From: Sphingomonas hengshuiensis
Lineage (GTDB): Bacteria; Pseudomonadota; Alphaproteobacteria; Sphingomonadales; Sphingomonadaceae
DNA: 20,206 nucleotides
Direction of reading: 5' to 3'
Assembly: GCA_003240755.1 (NCBI GenBank)
Contig: QFNF01000046.1
Span: forward strand, 1-20,206
The translations under genes and the position numbers were made by a program. The notes under the pieces were generated by a model that was given only the letters and a program-made list of their open reading frames with translations, did not search any database and was not told where the DNA came from. Shown one piece after another: positions 4,752 through 13,303 of the stretch (position 1 is the first letter of the stretch; each line of letters starts with the position of its first letter).

Positions 4752-5969
4752 CTACGCCGTAACCCCCTGCAGCAATTTGGGCAGCTTCCCCGTCTCGCCG
4801 CGCGCCTCGGCCATGAACGCGGCTTTCAGCGGCGGGATCGAATCGACCGCCGACAGCCCGAAGCGCCGCACCGCGCTGGCCGTTCTGCCGGGAATGCCGA
4901 ACAGCCGGGTGAGGCCATCGGTCGCCAGCGCCACCGCGAACGTGTCCAGCCCGCGCCACCGCTGATAGCGTTCGAGCAGATACGGATCGCCCAGGTCGAG
5001 CCCGGTCCGCTTGCCCTCGACCAGTATCTCGGTCAGCGCCGCGACGTCGCGCAGGCCCAGGTTCAGCCCCTGCCCGGCGATCGGGTGGATGCCGTGCGCC
5101 GCATCCCCGACCAGCACCAGCCGGTCGGCGGTGATCCGTGCGGCATGGTGGAAGCCGAGCGGATAGCTCGACCGTGCCGACAGGTTGGAAAGCTCCCCCA
5201 GAAAGCCGCCCATCTTCTTCGACGCTTCGGCGAGGAACGCACGGTCCGACAGCTTCAGCATCGCCGGCCGGTCCTTCGCATCGACCGTCCATACGATCGC
5301 CGAACGATGGCCATGATCGTCGTCGTTCAGCGGCAGGATCGCGAACGGCCCGGCGGGGTAGAAGATTTCGTAGGCGATATTGTCGTGGCTCTCGGCATGG
5401 CCCAGCGTCGTGATGATCGCGGCATGATCGTAGCTCCACCGCGCCACGCGGATACCCGCCGCCTCGCGCGTCGGCGAATTGCGGCCCTCGGCGGCGATCA
5501 GCAGCGGGGCGGCCAGCGTATCGCCGTTCGCCGTCGTCACCGTCACGCCTGGCGCCTCCCGCCGCACGTCGATCGCCCGGTCCCGGTAGCGCAGGTCGAT
5601 ATGGGGCGATGCGACGGCGGCGTCGTAGATCGCCCGTCGCAGCCGCTTGTTCTCGTACATCACGCCGACCGGATCGTCGGCGGCGTCGGGGATGAAGTCG
5701 AGCTTGCCGGGTTCCAGCCCGTCGGTCGCGCGGATCGCGGCGATCGGACAGCCTTCGTCGCCCAGCCCCGGCGCGATGCCGATCGCCTCGAACATGCGGT
5801 GCGTTGCGCTGGCGATGGCCGATGCGCGGCCATCGAACCCCGGCGCCAGCGTCACCGCCGGATCGGCCGGATCGAGAATGATCGAGGTCAGCCCGTGCGC
5901 GCCCAGCGCCACGCCGAGCGTGCTGCCGACCAGCCCGCCGCCCAGGATGATGACGTCCGCCTGTGCCAT
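4752..5969 (-). CDS. UbiH/UbiF/COQ6-family FAD-dependent hydroxylase
   Basis: The 405-residue protein has the N-terminal FAD dinucleotide fold (DVIILGGGLVGSTLGVAL, GGGLVG at 10-15), the FDGRASAIA segment and the second FAD motif VLVGDAAHGIHPIAGQGLNLGLRDV that marks the UbiH/UbiF/VisC/COQ6 family. These flavin monooxygenases hydroxylate the ring of ubiquinone precursors at the inner membrane. Which ring position is used cannot be decided from sequence because alphaproteobacterial enzymes differ in specificity. The ATG at 5969 has GGAG nine bases upstream on the minus strand. It is divergent from ftsK across about 130 bases and convergent with the NUDIX gene with only 17 bases between stops. 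Confidence 0.88.
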   Translation of the reverse strand: MAQADVIILGGGLVGSTLGVALGAHGLTSIILDPADPAVTLAPGFDGRASAIASATHRMFEAIGIAPGLGDEGCPIAAIRATDGLEPGKLDFIPDAADDPVGVMYENKRLRRAIYDAAVASPHIDLRYRDRAIDVRREAPGVTVTTANGDTLAAPLLIAAEGRNSPTREAAGIRVARWSYDHAAIITTLGHAESHDNIAYEIFYPAGPFAILPLNDDDHGHRSAIVWTVDAKDRPAMLKLSDRAFLAEASKKMGGFLGELSNLSARSSYPLGFHHAARITADRLVLVGDAAHGIHPIAGQGLNLGLRDVAALTEILVEGKRTGLDLGDPYLLERYQRWRGLDTFAVALATDGLTRLFGIPGRTASAVRRFGLSAVDSIPPLKAAFMAEARGETGKLPKLLQGVTA

Positions 5970-6098
5970 GAAGTCTCCATCCGTGAATGCGTCTCGTCCT
6001 TCGCGACTTAGGCGCTGGCACGTCCCACCGCAACGCCGCCTTGACGGGGTGCCCCCGCGCGGCGCACATCGGGTTCGTATCGAACAAGGGTGGAACGA

Positions 6099-8453
6099 AT
6101 GGCGAGCAACGCGCAGCCGATGTTGTGGCGCGACGCGATGAAGGCGGGCGCGAAGCGCAGCGGTGCGATGATCGGGGCGACGGTCCTGTTCCTCGGCATC
6201 GTCCTGATCGCCGTCGCGTTGCTCAGCTATTCGCCCGCCGACCCGTCGTTCAGCACGGCGGCCGGCGGACCGGTCGCCAACCGGCTCGGCGCGCCCGGTG
6301 CCATGCTGGCCGATGCTCTGCTCACCCTGTTCGGCGTGGCGGTGGCGATGCTGTTGCCGCTCGGGCTGATCGTCAGCATCCGGCTGTGGCGCGACGTGCC
6401 CGTCGGCCCATGGCCGCGCATGCTGCGCGACTGCGTGATCGGCGTCCTCGCCATGGGCACCACGCTGGCCTTCGTCTCGGGCGAGGCGATCCTGACGCTG
6501 CCCGCCGGCTATGGCGGGGTGATCGGATGGAGCATCGCGCAGGCCGCGCAGGGGCTGATCCCCCTGATCGGGGTACCGGTGGCCGAGCTGTGGACGGTCC
6601 GGGTCGTGGCCGTCGCCACCGGGCTGTTCGGCGTGTGGCGCTGGGCCAAGGGGCTGACGATCGAGATCCCCGACGGCACCTTCCGCATGCCGAAGTTCGA
6701 ACGCCGTGCCCGTGCCGATGCCGACGGCACGGACAGGCATGACGACGATCTGCCGTTCGATCCGGCCCCCCGCGCGTCGTTGCCGGCCGACGACGATGCC
6801 GGCGACGCGCCTGCCCGGCCGCAGCCGCGCCGCCCCGCCAGGACCGACGATCGCGCGCCGCCGGTCATCGCCGAACGCGCCGCCTCGCCCGCGCTGGCCA
6901 GCGCCCCCCGCCCGGCGAGCAGCGAGGGCCGCGACAATTTCGCGCTGCCGTCGATCGACCTGCTCAGCCCGCCCCCCGAATCGACCGGTCCCGGCATCGA
7001 CAAGGCGGCGCTGGAACGCAATTCACGCCTGCTCGAAAGCGTGCTCGACGACTTCAACGTGAAGGGGCAGGTGGTGAAGGTCGCCCCCGGCCCGGTCGTC
7101 ACCATGTACGAACTGGAGCCCGAACCCGGCATTCGCGCCAGCCGCGTGATCCAGCTCGCCGACGATATCGCCCGCAACATGTCGGCGATTTCCGCGCGCG
7201 TCGCGACCATTCCCGGCCGCACCGTCATCGGCATCGAACTGCCCAACCAGCGGCGCGAGACGGTCAGCCTGCACGAACTGATGGCGAGCCAGGCGTTCGC
7301 CGACCAGAATGCGCAGCTCCCCATCGTGCTGGGCAAGAATATCGCGGGCGATCCCGTCGTCGCCGACCTCGCGCCGATGCCCCACCTGCTGGTCGCGGGC
7401 ACCACCGGGTCGGGCAAGTCGGTCGGCCTGAACTGCATGATCCTCTCGCTGCTCTATCGGCTGACCCCGGACCAGTGCCGGATGATAATGATCGATCCCA
7501 AGATGCTCGAACTCAGCATGTATCGCGGCATCCCCCACCTGCTGGCCGACGTCGTGACCGACCCGCCCAAGGCGGTGCGCGCGCTCAAATGGGCGGTCGA
7601 GCAGATGGAGGACCGCTATCGCATGATGGCGTCGATCAACGTGCGCAGCCTCGCCAGCTTCAACGACAAGGTCCGCGCCGCGATGGCGAAGGGGCAGAAG
7701 CTCGGCCGCAAGGTGCAGACCGGATATGACGCCGATACCGGCACGCCGATCTATGAGGAAGAGACGCTCGACCTGTCGCCGCTGCCGCAGATCGTGGTGA
7801 TCGTCGACGAACTCGCCGACCTGATGATGACCGCGGGCAAGGAAGTCGAATTCCTGATCCAGCGCCTCGCGCAAAAGGCGCGCGCGGCCGGCATCCACCT
7901 CATCATGGCGACGCAGCGCCCGTCGGTCGACGTCATCACCGGCGTCATCAAGGCGAACCTGCCGACCCGCATCAGCTTCCACGTGACGTCGAAGATCGAT
8001 TCGCGCACCATCCTGGGCGAGCAGGGTGCCGAGCAACTGCTGGGTCGCGGCGACATGCTCTACATGCCCGGCGGCAAGGCGCTGGCCCGCGTCCACGGGC
8101 CGTTCGTCAGCGATGACGAAGTGCAGGCGGTCGCCGATTTCTGGCGGTCGCAGGGGGCGCCCGACTATATCGACGCGGTCGTCAACGAACCCGAAGGCGA
8201 TGCCGGCTTCAGCCTCGACGGCGCGCCGACCGGCGACGATTCGCCGGAGGAACAGACCTTCCGCCAGGCGTGCCAGTTGGTGGCGGAAAGCCAGAAGGCC
8301 TCGACGAGCTGGCTCCAGCGCCAGTTGCGCGTCGGGTATAATTCGGCGGCGCGGCTGATCGAGCGGATGGAAAAGGAAGGGCTGGTGTCGCGCCCGGACC
8401 ATGTCGGGCGGCGCGAGGTGCTGATGGATCCGGACGGGCGCCCGACGGGGTAG
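6099..8453 (+). CDS. ftsK: DNA translocase FtsK
   Basis: The 784-residue product has the full FtsK/SpoIIIE layout: N-terminal membrane segments (first around residues 20-45, others to about 180), a proline/arginine/alanine-rich linker (about 210-280), the RecA-like motor with Walker A GTTGSGKS at 434-441 and Walker B VVIVDELADLMM near 567, and a C-terminal winged-helix gamma domain (STSWLQRQLRVGYNSAARLI) that reads KOPS-type sequences. FtsK pumps DNA at the septum and activates XerCD at dif. The length is that of a short-linker alphaproteobacterial FtsK. I prefer the ATG at 6099, with AAGGGTGGA upstream, over the in-frame GTG at 6090. Confidence 0.96.
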   Translation: MASNAQPMLWRDAMKAGAKRSGAMIGATVLFLGIVLIAVALLSYSPADPSFSTAAGGPVANRLGAPGAMLADALLTLFGVAVAMLLPLGLIVSIRLWRDVPVGPWPRMLRDCVIGVLAMGTTLAFVSGEAILTLPAGYGGVIGWSIAQAAQGLIPLIGVPVAELWTVRVVAVATGLFGVWRWAKGLTIEIPDGTFRMPKFERRARADADGTDRHDDDLPFDPAPRASLPADDDAGDAPARPQPRRPARTDDRAPPVIAERAASPALASAPRPASSEGRDNFALPSIDLLSPPPESTGPGIDKAALERNSRLLESVLDDFNVKGQVVKVAPGPVVTMYELEPEPGIRASRVIQLADDIARNMSAISARVATIPGRTVIGIELPNQRRETVSLHELMASQAFADQNAQLPIVLGKNIAGDPVVADLAPMPHLLVAGTTGSGKSVGLNCMILSLLYRLTPDQCRMIMIDPKMLELSMYRGIPHLLADVVTDPPKAVRALKWAVEQMEDRYRMMASINVRSLASFNDKVRAAMAKGQKLGRKVQTGYDADTGTPIYEEETLDLSPLPQIVVIVDELADLMMTAGKEVEFLIQRLAQKARAAGIHLIMATQRPSVDVITGVIKANLPTRISFHVTSKIDSRTILGEQGAEQLLGRGDMLYMPGGKALARVHGPFVSDDEVQAVADFWRSQGAPDYIDAVVNEPEGDAGFSLDGAPTGDDSPEEQTFRQACQLVAESQKASTSWLQRQLRVGYNSAARLIERMEKEGLVSRPDHVGRREVLMDPDGRPTG

Positions 8454-8464
8454 GCCGTCGGCCA

Positions 8465-8493
8465 CCCCGGCCCGAACCCCGGCCCGAACCCGG
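8465..8493. repeat. Short 12-bp tandem repeat after ftsK
   Basis: CCCCGGCCCGAA occurs twice in tandem (8465-8476 and 8477-8488), followed by a partial third copy starting CCCGG. It sits between the ftsK stop and hrpB. No clear terminator with a T-run is visible in this 92-base gap. Confidence 0.7.
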
Positions 8494-8545
8494 ACATGGT
8501 GCAGAATCCTTCCCACTGCGCCGGGCGGATTTGGTAGGCACCGCC

Positions 8546-10969
8546 ATGCTTCCGATCCACGCGGTCCTGCCCCACCTGCTCCGCACGCTGCGCGACCGCA
8601 CCTCCGCCGTCCTCGTCGCCCCGCCGGGTGCGGGCAAGACCACCGCCGTCGCCCCGGCACTGCTCGCCGAACCCTGGGTCGCCGGCGAGATCCTGCTCCT
8701 GTCCCCCCGCCGCATCGCCGCGCGCGCCGCCGCCGAACGGATGGCCGCCATCGCCGGGGAATCCGTCGGGCAGACCTTCGGCTATGCCACCCGCATGGAC
8801 AGCAGGCGGTCGGCGGCGACGCGCGTCACCGTCATGACCGAAGGCATCTTCGTCGCCCGCATCCAGGCCGATCCGGAACTGGCCGGCGTCGCGGCCGTGC
8901 TGTTCGACGAGGTCCACGAACGCAGCCTCGACAGCGACTTCGGCCTCGCGCTCGCGCTCGACGCACAGGCCGCGCTGCGCCCCGACCTGCGCATCCTCGC
9001 CATGTCGGCGACGCTCGACGGCGAGCGCTTCGCCGCGTTGATGGACGACGCCCCGGTCCTCGAAAGCGAGGGGCGTTCCTATCCCCTCGACCTTCGCCAC
9101 ATCGGCCGCAACGCCGAAGCGCGGATCGAGGATTCGGTCGCGGCGGCGATCCGCACCGCCCTGGCGGAGGCGCAGGGCGGCATCCTCGCCTTCCTGCCCG
9201 GCGTCGCGGAGATCGAACGCACCGCCGAACGCATCGCGGTGCCCGACGGCGCGGTGCTGCACCGATTGCACGGCACCCTGCTGCCCGCCGAACAGCGCGC
9301 CGCGATCGCGCCCGATCCGGCGGGGCGGCGCAAGATCGTGCTGGCGACCAGCATCGCCGAAACCTCGCTGACGCTCGACGGCATCCGCATCGTCGTCGAT
9401 TCGGGACTGGCCCGCCGGCCGCGTTACGACCGGGCGGCGGGAATGACCCGGCTGACCACCGAACGCGCCAGCCAGGCCGCCGTCACGCAGCGCGCCGGCC
9501 GCGCCGCACGGCAGGGACCGGGCGTCGCCTATCGCCTGTGGGAGAGTGCGGCGACCGCCGGTCTGCCGCGCTTCGATCCGGCGGAAATCCTCGAAGCCGA
9601 CCTGTCGGCGCTGGTGCTCGAATGCGGCAAATGGGGTGTCACCGATCCGACGACGCTGCGCTGGCTCGACCCGCCGCCTGCCGCCGCGATCGACGAAGCC
9701 CGCGCCCGGCTCGCGACGCTGGACGCGATCGATGCCGATGGCCGCCCGACCCCGCACGGTCTCGCCATCGCCGCGCTGCCCCTGTCGCCGCGCCTTGCCC
9801 ATATGCTCATCCGCGCCGGCGAACAGGGGTTTGCCGCGGCGGCGGCGGAGGTCGCGGTGCTGCTCGGCGAACGCGGGCTGGGCGGCAACGACACCGATCT
9901 CGATCAGCGCCGCCGCCGCTGGCGCAGCGAACGCGGCCAGCGCGCGGATGCGTCCCGGCGTCTCGCCGAACGCTGGCGGCGGCTGGTGACGGGCGCGGAC
10001 GATCCGCCCGCCGATGCCTTGGCGCGCAGCGTCGCGCTCGCCTTTCCCGACCGGATCGCGCGGCGGCGCGACGCGTCGGGCGAACGCTGGGCCTCGGTCG
10101 GCGGGCGCGGGTTCAGGCTGGAGGCGGCGGCGCTGGGATCGGCCGAATGGCTGGCGGTCGCCGAAACGCAGGGGCAGGCAGCGGGCGCGCGCATCCTGTC
10201 GGCGGTGGCGATCGACCAGATGACGGTCGAGCAGTTGTTCGGCGACCGGATCGAGACGCGGCGCAGTGTCCGCTTCGATCCCGCCACCCGCGGCGTGATC
10301 GCGCTGCGCGAGCGCCGGCTGGGCGCGATCCGCCTGTCATCGGGTCCCGACGCCGCCGCCTCGCCGCAGGAGATCGTCGCCGCGCTGACCGAGGGCGTAC
10401 GCCGCGACCTGTCGCTGCTGCCATGGGACGGGGCGGCGACGCTCCGCCGCCGCTCGGCCTATGTCGCCGCGATGCTGGGGCGGGACGATCCGCTGGGCGA
10501 TGCGGCGCTGGCGGCAACGATCGATGACTGGCTGCCGCCGCTGCTGGCGGGCAGGCGGCGGCTGGAGTCCGTGACCGGGCTGCACGACGCGCTCGAACAG
10601 CTTGCCGGCTGGGACTGGATGCAGCAGCTCCGCCGCCTCGCGCCGGCCCGCTTCGAAAGCCCGGCGGGGTCGAGCCATGCGATCGATTACGCCGCCGAAG
10701 GGGGGCCGCGCGTCGAGTTGCGCGTACAGGCGCTGTTCGGCCTCGCGACGCATCCGATGGTCGCCGGACAGCCGCTGACGCTCAGCCTGACCTCGCCCGC
10801 CGGCCGCCCGATCCAGACGACGCGCGACCTGCCGGGCTTCTGGGCCGGATCGTGGCGCGACGTGTCGAAGGAAATGCGCGGCCGCTATCCGCGCCATCCA
10901 TGGCCCGACGATCCGGCGGCGGCATCGGCGACGCTGCGCACCAAGAAGGCGGATGCGCGGCGGGGGTGA
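8546..10969 (+). CDS. hrpB: ATP-dependent RNA helicase HrpB
   Basis: The 807-residue protein has the DEAH-box helicase order: Walker A APPGAGKTT at 25-33, LLLSPRRIAARAAAERM (motif Ia), DEVH at 121-124 followed by ERSLDSD, SAT at 154-156, and motif VI QRAGRAARQGPG near 315. The extended C-terminal region ends in the HrpB-type signature with the segment LTLSLTSPAGRPIQTTRDLPGFW, and length fits HrpB (about 800-850). Its precise RNA target in bacteria is not established; a role in RNA metabolism is known only from the family. The ATG at 8546 is preferred over a TTG at 8531. It follows ftsK by 92 bases and converges on zapE. Confidence 0.94.
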   Translation: MLPIHAVLPHLLRTLRDRTSAVLVAPPGAGKTTAVAPALLAEPWVAGEILLLSPRRIAARAAAERMAAIAGESVGQTFGYATRMDSRRSAATRVTVMTEGIFVARIQADPELAGVAAVLFDEVHERSLDSDFGLALALDAQAALRPDLRILAMSATLDGERFAALMDDAPVLESEGRSYPLDLRHIGRNAEARIEDSVAAAIRTALAEAQGGILAFLPGVAEIERTAERIAVPDGAVLHRLHGTLLPAEQRAAIAPDPAGRRKIVLATSIAETSLTLDGIRIVVDSGLARRPRYDRAAGMTRLTTERASQAAVTQRAGRAARQGPGVAYRLWESAATAGLPRFDPAEILEADLSALVLECGKWGVTDPTTLRWLDPPPAAAIDEARARLATLDAIDADGRPTPHGLAIAALPLSPRLAHMLIRAGEQGFAAAAAEVAVLLGERGLGGNDTDLDQRRRRWRSERGQRADASRRLAERWRRLVTGADDPPADALARSVALAFPDRIARRRDASGERWASVGGRGFRLEAAALGSAEWLAVAETQGQAAGARILSAVAIDQMTVEQLFGDRIETRRSVRFDPATRGVIALRERRLGAIRLSSGPDAAASPQEIVAALTEGVRRDLSLLPWDGAATLRRRSAYVAAMLGRDDPLGDAALAATIDDWLPPLLAGRRRLESVTGLHDALEQLAGWDWMQQLRRLAPARFESPAGSSHAIDYAAEGGPRVELRVQALFGLATHPMVAGQPLTLSLTSPAGRPIQTTRDLPGFWAGSWRDVSKEMRGRYPRHPWPDDPAAASATLRTKKADARRG

Positions 10970-10990
10970 GCCGGTCTGACCCAACCTACC

Positions 10991-11035
10991 CGTTTGGTTC
11001 GAGCAGCTTCGAGCGAAGTCGGGAAGCGTCCGTCG
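10991..11035 (+). repeat. Intergenic repeat copy 1 (inverted partner at 12308-12352)
   Basis: The 45 bases starting CGTTTGGTTCGAGCAGCTTC match, apart from a few substitutions and a one-base indel, the reverse complement of 12308-12352. Inside is a short hairpin (CTTCG-AG-CGAAG). Sequences of this TTCGAGC...GTCGAGAA type are familiar as dispersed intergenic repeats in sphingomonads. It lies between the convergent genes hrpB and zapE, where it could act in mRNA 3'-end formation. Confidence 0.75.
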
Positions 11036-11083
11036 AGAACGCGGTGCTTTGGCGCAACGGAGGTGCGGAGGAAGCGACGCGGG

Positions 11084-12187
11084 CTACCCCTCGCCATGCC
11101 CCTTGGCCAGATAGTCCTCCGACCGCATTTCCTCCAGCCGGCTGATCGTCCGGTCGAATTCGAACCGCCCGTCGCCGGTCGGATACAGCTCGCCCGGCCG
11201 CGCATCGGCGGCGGCGAGCAGCTTGACCTTATATTCGTAGAGCGCGTCGATCAGGGTGACGAACCGCGCCGCCTCGTTGCGGTTCTCTGGCCCCAGAACC
11301 GGGATGCCGACCAGAATGACGGTATGAAACGTCCGCGCGACCGCCAGATAATCGGGGGCGCCGCGCGCCTCGCCGCACAGCCGCTTGAAGCTGAACACCG
11401 CGACGCCCTTCAACGCCTTGGGCACGTGCAGCGTGCGACCGCCGATATCGAGATCGCATGACGGGACGTTCGCCGCATCCTCGACCGGATAGTCGGTCAG
11501 GCGAAAGAACGCCGCCGACAGCGCGTCGGTCGCCGCCGCGCCGTTCGGCACCAGCCACGTATCGAGCTGCCCCAACCGGTCGCGGCGATAATCGGTCGGC
11601 CCGTTCAGCGGCAGCACGTCGAGATTCGCCTCGAGCAGCGCGATGAACGGCAGGAAGCTGTCGCGTTGCAATCCGTCCTTGTACAGGTCGGCCGGCGGGC
11701 GGTTCGACGTCGCGACGATCGTCACGCCGTGCGTCATCATCTCGGTGAACAGCCGCGACAGCACCATCGCGTCGGCGGTGTTGTTGATGACCATCTCGTC
11801 AAAGGCGAGCAGCTTCAGGTCCCTGGCCAGCGCTTCGGCGACCGGCGGCACCGGGTTGCCGGCTTCCTTTGCGCGTTCCGCGGCGAGCCGGGCATGGACC
11901 TCGAGCATGAAGGCGTGGAAATGAACGCGACGCTTCGCCGGTTCGGCGACGCAGTCGTAGAACAGGTCCATCAGCATCGACTTGCCGCGCCCGACGCCAC
12001 CCCACAGGTACACGCCGCGAGGCACCGGGGCGTCCTTGCCCGTCAGGCGCGCGAACATGCCGCGCCTGGGCGGCGAGTCGAGTTCGGCGGCGAGGCGCGA
12101 GAGGCGGGTCGCGGCGGCGCGCTGTTCGGGATCGGGGCGCAGTTCGCCGGCGGCGACGAGGCTGTCGTAGCGGGTGAGGACGGTCAT
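11084..12187 (-). CDS. zapE: Cell division protein ZapE (AFG1-like ATPase)
   Basis: The 367-residue product shows Walker A GGVGRGKS at 63-70 within PRGVYLWGGVGRGKSMLMDLF, Walker B LLAFDE at 126-131, sensor-like TIVATSNRPPADLYKDGLQR and DTWLVPNG downstream. This is the AFG1/ZapE family, whose E. coli member is an ATPase that affects Z-ring stability at the division site; mitochondrial relatives act in protein quality control. Length fits the family (about 350-380). The start is the ATG at 12187; open frame continues upstream but lacks similarity. It stands between two inverted repeat copies and converges on hrpB. Confidence 0.93.
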   Translation of the reverse strand: MTVLTRYDSLVAAGELRPDPEQRAAATRLSRLAAELDSPPRRGMFARLTGKDAPVPRGVYLWGGVGRGKSMLMDLFYDCVAEPAKRRVHFHAFMLEVHARLAAERAKEAGNPVPPVAEALARDLKLLAFDEMVINNTADAMVLSRLFTEMMTHGVTIVATSNRPPADLYKDGLQRDSFLPFIALLEANLDVLPLNGPTDYRRDRLGQLDTWLVPNGAAATDALSAAFFRLTDYPVEDAANVPSCDLDIGGRTLHVPKALKGVAVFSFKRLCGEARGAPDYLAVARTFHTVILVGIPVLGPENRNEAARFVTLIDALYEYKVKLLAAADARPGELYPTGDGRFEFDRTISRLEEMRSEDYLAKGHGEG

Positions 12188-12240
12188 TGCGCGCCGTCCT
12201 ACGTCACCTGCCCCCCATTTGCCACACCCACCCCGTTTAC

Positions 12241-12261
12241 TTCGAGCGCAGGTTCGAGCCT
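12241..12261. other. Intergenic hairpin of the TTCGAGCCTGTCGAGAA type
   Basis: GGTTCGAGCCTGTCGAGAACC lies at about 12251-12271 with GGTTC/GAACC arms; the directly preceding TTCGAGCGCA (from 12241) looks like a decayed copy of the same motif. It is close to the larger repeat at 12308-12352 and is part of the same class of dispersed intergenic sequence. Exact borders are approximate. Confidence 0.5.
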
Positions 12262-12307
12262 GTCGAGAACCGTAGTCGAGAGGGGGTTGCCCCAAGCGGA
12301 CCGTTTG

Positions 12308-12352
12308 CGACAGACGCTTCCCGACAAGCTCGAAGTTGCTCGAACCAAACGG
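12308..12352 (-). repeat. Intergenic repeat copy 2 (inverted partner of 10991-11035)
   Basis: Read on the minus strand this begins CCGTTTGGTTCGAGCAACTT and continues to GGGAAGCGTCTGTCG, matching copy 1 over about 45 bases. It lies in the 208-base gap between zapE and the sdhB stop. Apart from these repeats and a run of nine G at 12369-12377 I see nothing else in this gap. Confidence 0.75.
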
Positions 12353-12395
12353 AATGGATCAGGCGAACGGGGGGGGGATCAAACGGAAGCACGGA

Positions 12396-13175
12396 TCAGA
12401 TGATCCGCTCGACTTCCATCTTCTTGATCTCGGCGATCGCCTTGGCCGGGTTCAGCCCCTTCGGGCACACATTCGCGCAGTTCATGATCGTGTGGCAGCG
12501 ATACAGGCGGAACGGATCTTCCAGCTCGTCCAGCCGCTCGCCGGTCATCTCGTCCCGGCTGTCGGCCAGCCAGCGATAGGCCTGGAGCAGGATCGCCGGA
12601 CCGAGGAACTTGTCGCTGTTCCACCAGTAGCTCGGGCACGAGGTCGAGCAGCACGCACACAGGATGCATTCGTACAGCCCGTCGAGCTTGTTGCGGTCTT
12701 CCGGCGACTGGAGCCGTTCCTTGCCGGCGGGTTCCGGGGTCACGGTCTGCAGCCACGGCTTGATCGACGCGTATTGCGCGTAGAAATGGGTGAAGTCCGG
12801 CACCAGGTCCTTGATGACGTCCATGTGCGGCAAGGGGGTGATGCGGATATCCCCCTTGATGTCCTCGATCGCGGTGGTGCACGCAAGGCCGTTGCGGCCG
12901 TCGATGTTCATCGAGCACGACCCGCAAATCCCTTCGCGGCACGACCGGCGAAAGGTGAGCGAGGGGTCCTGCTCCGACTTCATCTTGATAAGCGCGTCGA
13001 GCACCATCGGCCCGCATTCGTCGAGATCGATTTCGAAATCGTCGTACCGCGGGTTTTCGCCCGAATCGGGGTCGTAGCGATAGACCTTGAACTTCTTGAT
13101 CCGGCCCGAGGTCGGCGACTTGTGGGTCGTGCCCTTCTTGACGACGCTGTTCTTGGGCAAACGGAATTCGGCCAT
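12396..13175 (-). CDS. sdhB: Succinate dehydrogenase iron-sulfur subunit
   Basis: The 259-residue protein carries all three cluster motifs of SdhB: 2Fe-2S ligands Cys79, Cys84, Cys87 and Cys99 ([13 protein letters not shown]...ACT), 4Fe-4S ligands Cys170, Cys173, Cys176 and Cys180 followed by Pro ([13 protein letters not shown]), and 3Fe-4S ligands Cys227, Cys233 and Cys237 ([14 protein letters not shown]). It passes electrons from the flavin of SdhA to quinone at the membrane anchor in complex II of the TCA cycle and respiration. Length is normal. The start at 13175 gives the usual N-terminus ([10 protein letters not shown]). Its usual operon partners sdhC, sdhD and sdhA are not adjacent: the gene upstream encodes the aldehyde oxidoreductase subunit. 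Confidence 0.97.
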   Translation of the reverse strand: MAEFRLPKNSVVKKGTTHKSPTSGRIKKFKVYRYDPDSGENPRYDDFEIDLDECGPMVLDALIKMKSEQDPSLTFRRSCREGICGSCSMNIDGRNGLACTTAIEDIKGDIRITPLPHMDVIKDLVPDFTHFYAQYASIKPWLQTVTPEPAGKERLQSPEDRNKLDGLYECILCACCSTSCPSYWWNSDKFLGPAILLQAYRWLADSRDEMTGERLDELEDPFRLYRCHTIMNCANVCPKGLNPAKAIAEIKKMEVERII

Positions 13176-13225
13176 GATACTCGCTCGGTTCGGCTTGGGG
13201 GCGCCGGGACGCCCGGTTTGCGCGT

Positions 13226-13254
13226 CAGATACATGACAGGGAGGGATGCCGCAA
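13226..13254 (-). promoter_or_regulatory. Candidate promoter of sdhB
   Basis: On the minus strand TTGCGG (13254-13249) and TATCTG (13231-13226) are separated by 17 bases, giving a leader of about 45 bases before the sdhB ATG. The pattern resembles that of the tRNA-Gly promoter in this window. It supports sdhB being transcribed on its own. Confidence 0.45.
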
Positions 13255-13280
13255 ATGCGAACAGGGCTTTTTCCGCTATT

Positions 13281-13300
13281 CCTCCCCGGAACGGGGGAGG
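13281..13300 (-). terminator. Stem-loop after the molybdenum enzyme operon
   Basis: CCTCCCC (13281-13287) and GGGGAGG (13294-13300) form a perfect 7-base GC stem with a 6-base loop, a few bases after the stop of the molybdopterin subunit gene at 13304. No run of T follows on the minus strand, so it may be an mRNA 3'-end stabiliser or a dispersed repeat rather than a standard intrinsic terminator. Confidence 0.4.
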
Positions 13301-13303
13301 TGC

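Noticed and set aside
4314..6011. Plus-strand open frame of 565 codons opposite the ubiquinone hydroxylase
   Set aside because: It is the antisense of a gene with clear FAD motifs and has the low-complexity composition typical of GC-rich shadow frames.
8465..8493. Tandem GC-rich repeat as a CRISPR-like or protein-binding array
   Set aside because: There are only two and a part copies without spacers, and the repeat is low in complexity.
10991..12352. zapE between inverted repeats read as a composite transposon
   Set aside because: No transposase and no target duplication are visible, zapE is a core gene, and the repeats resemble dispersed intergenic elements.
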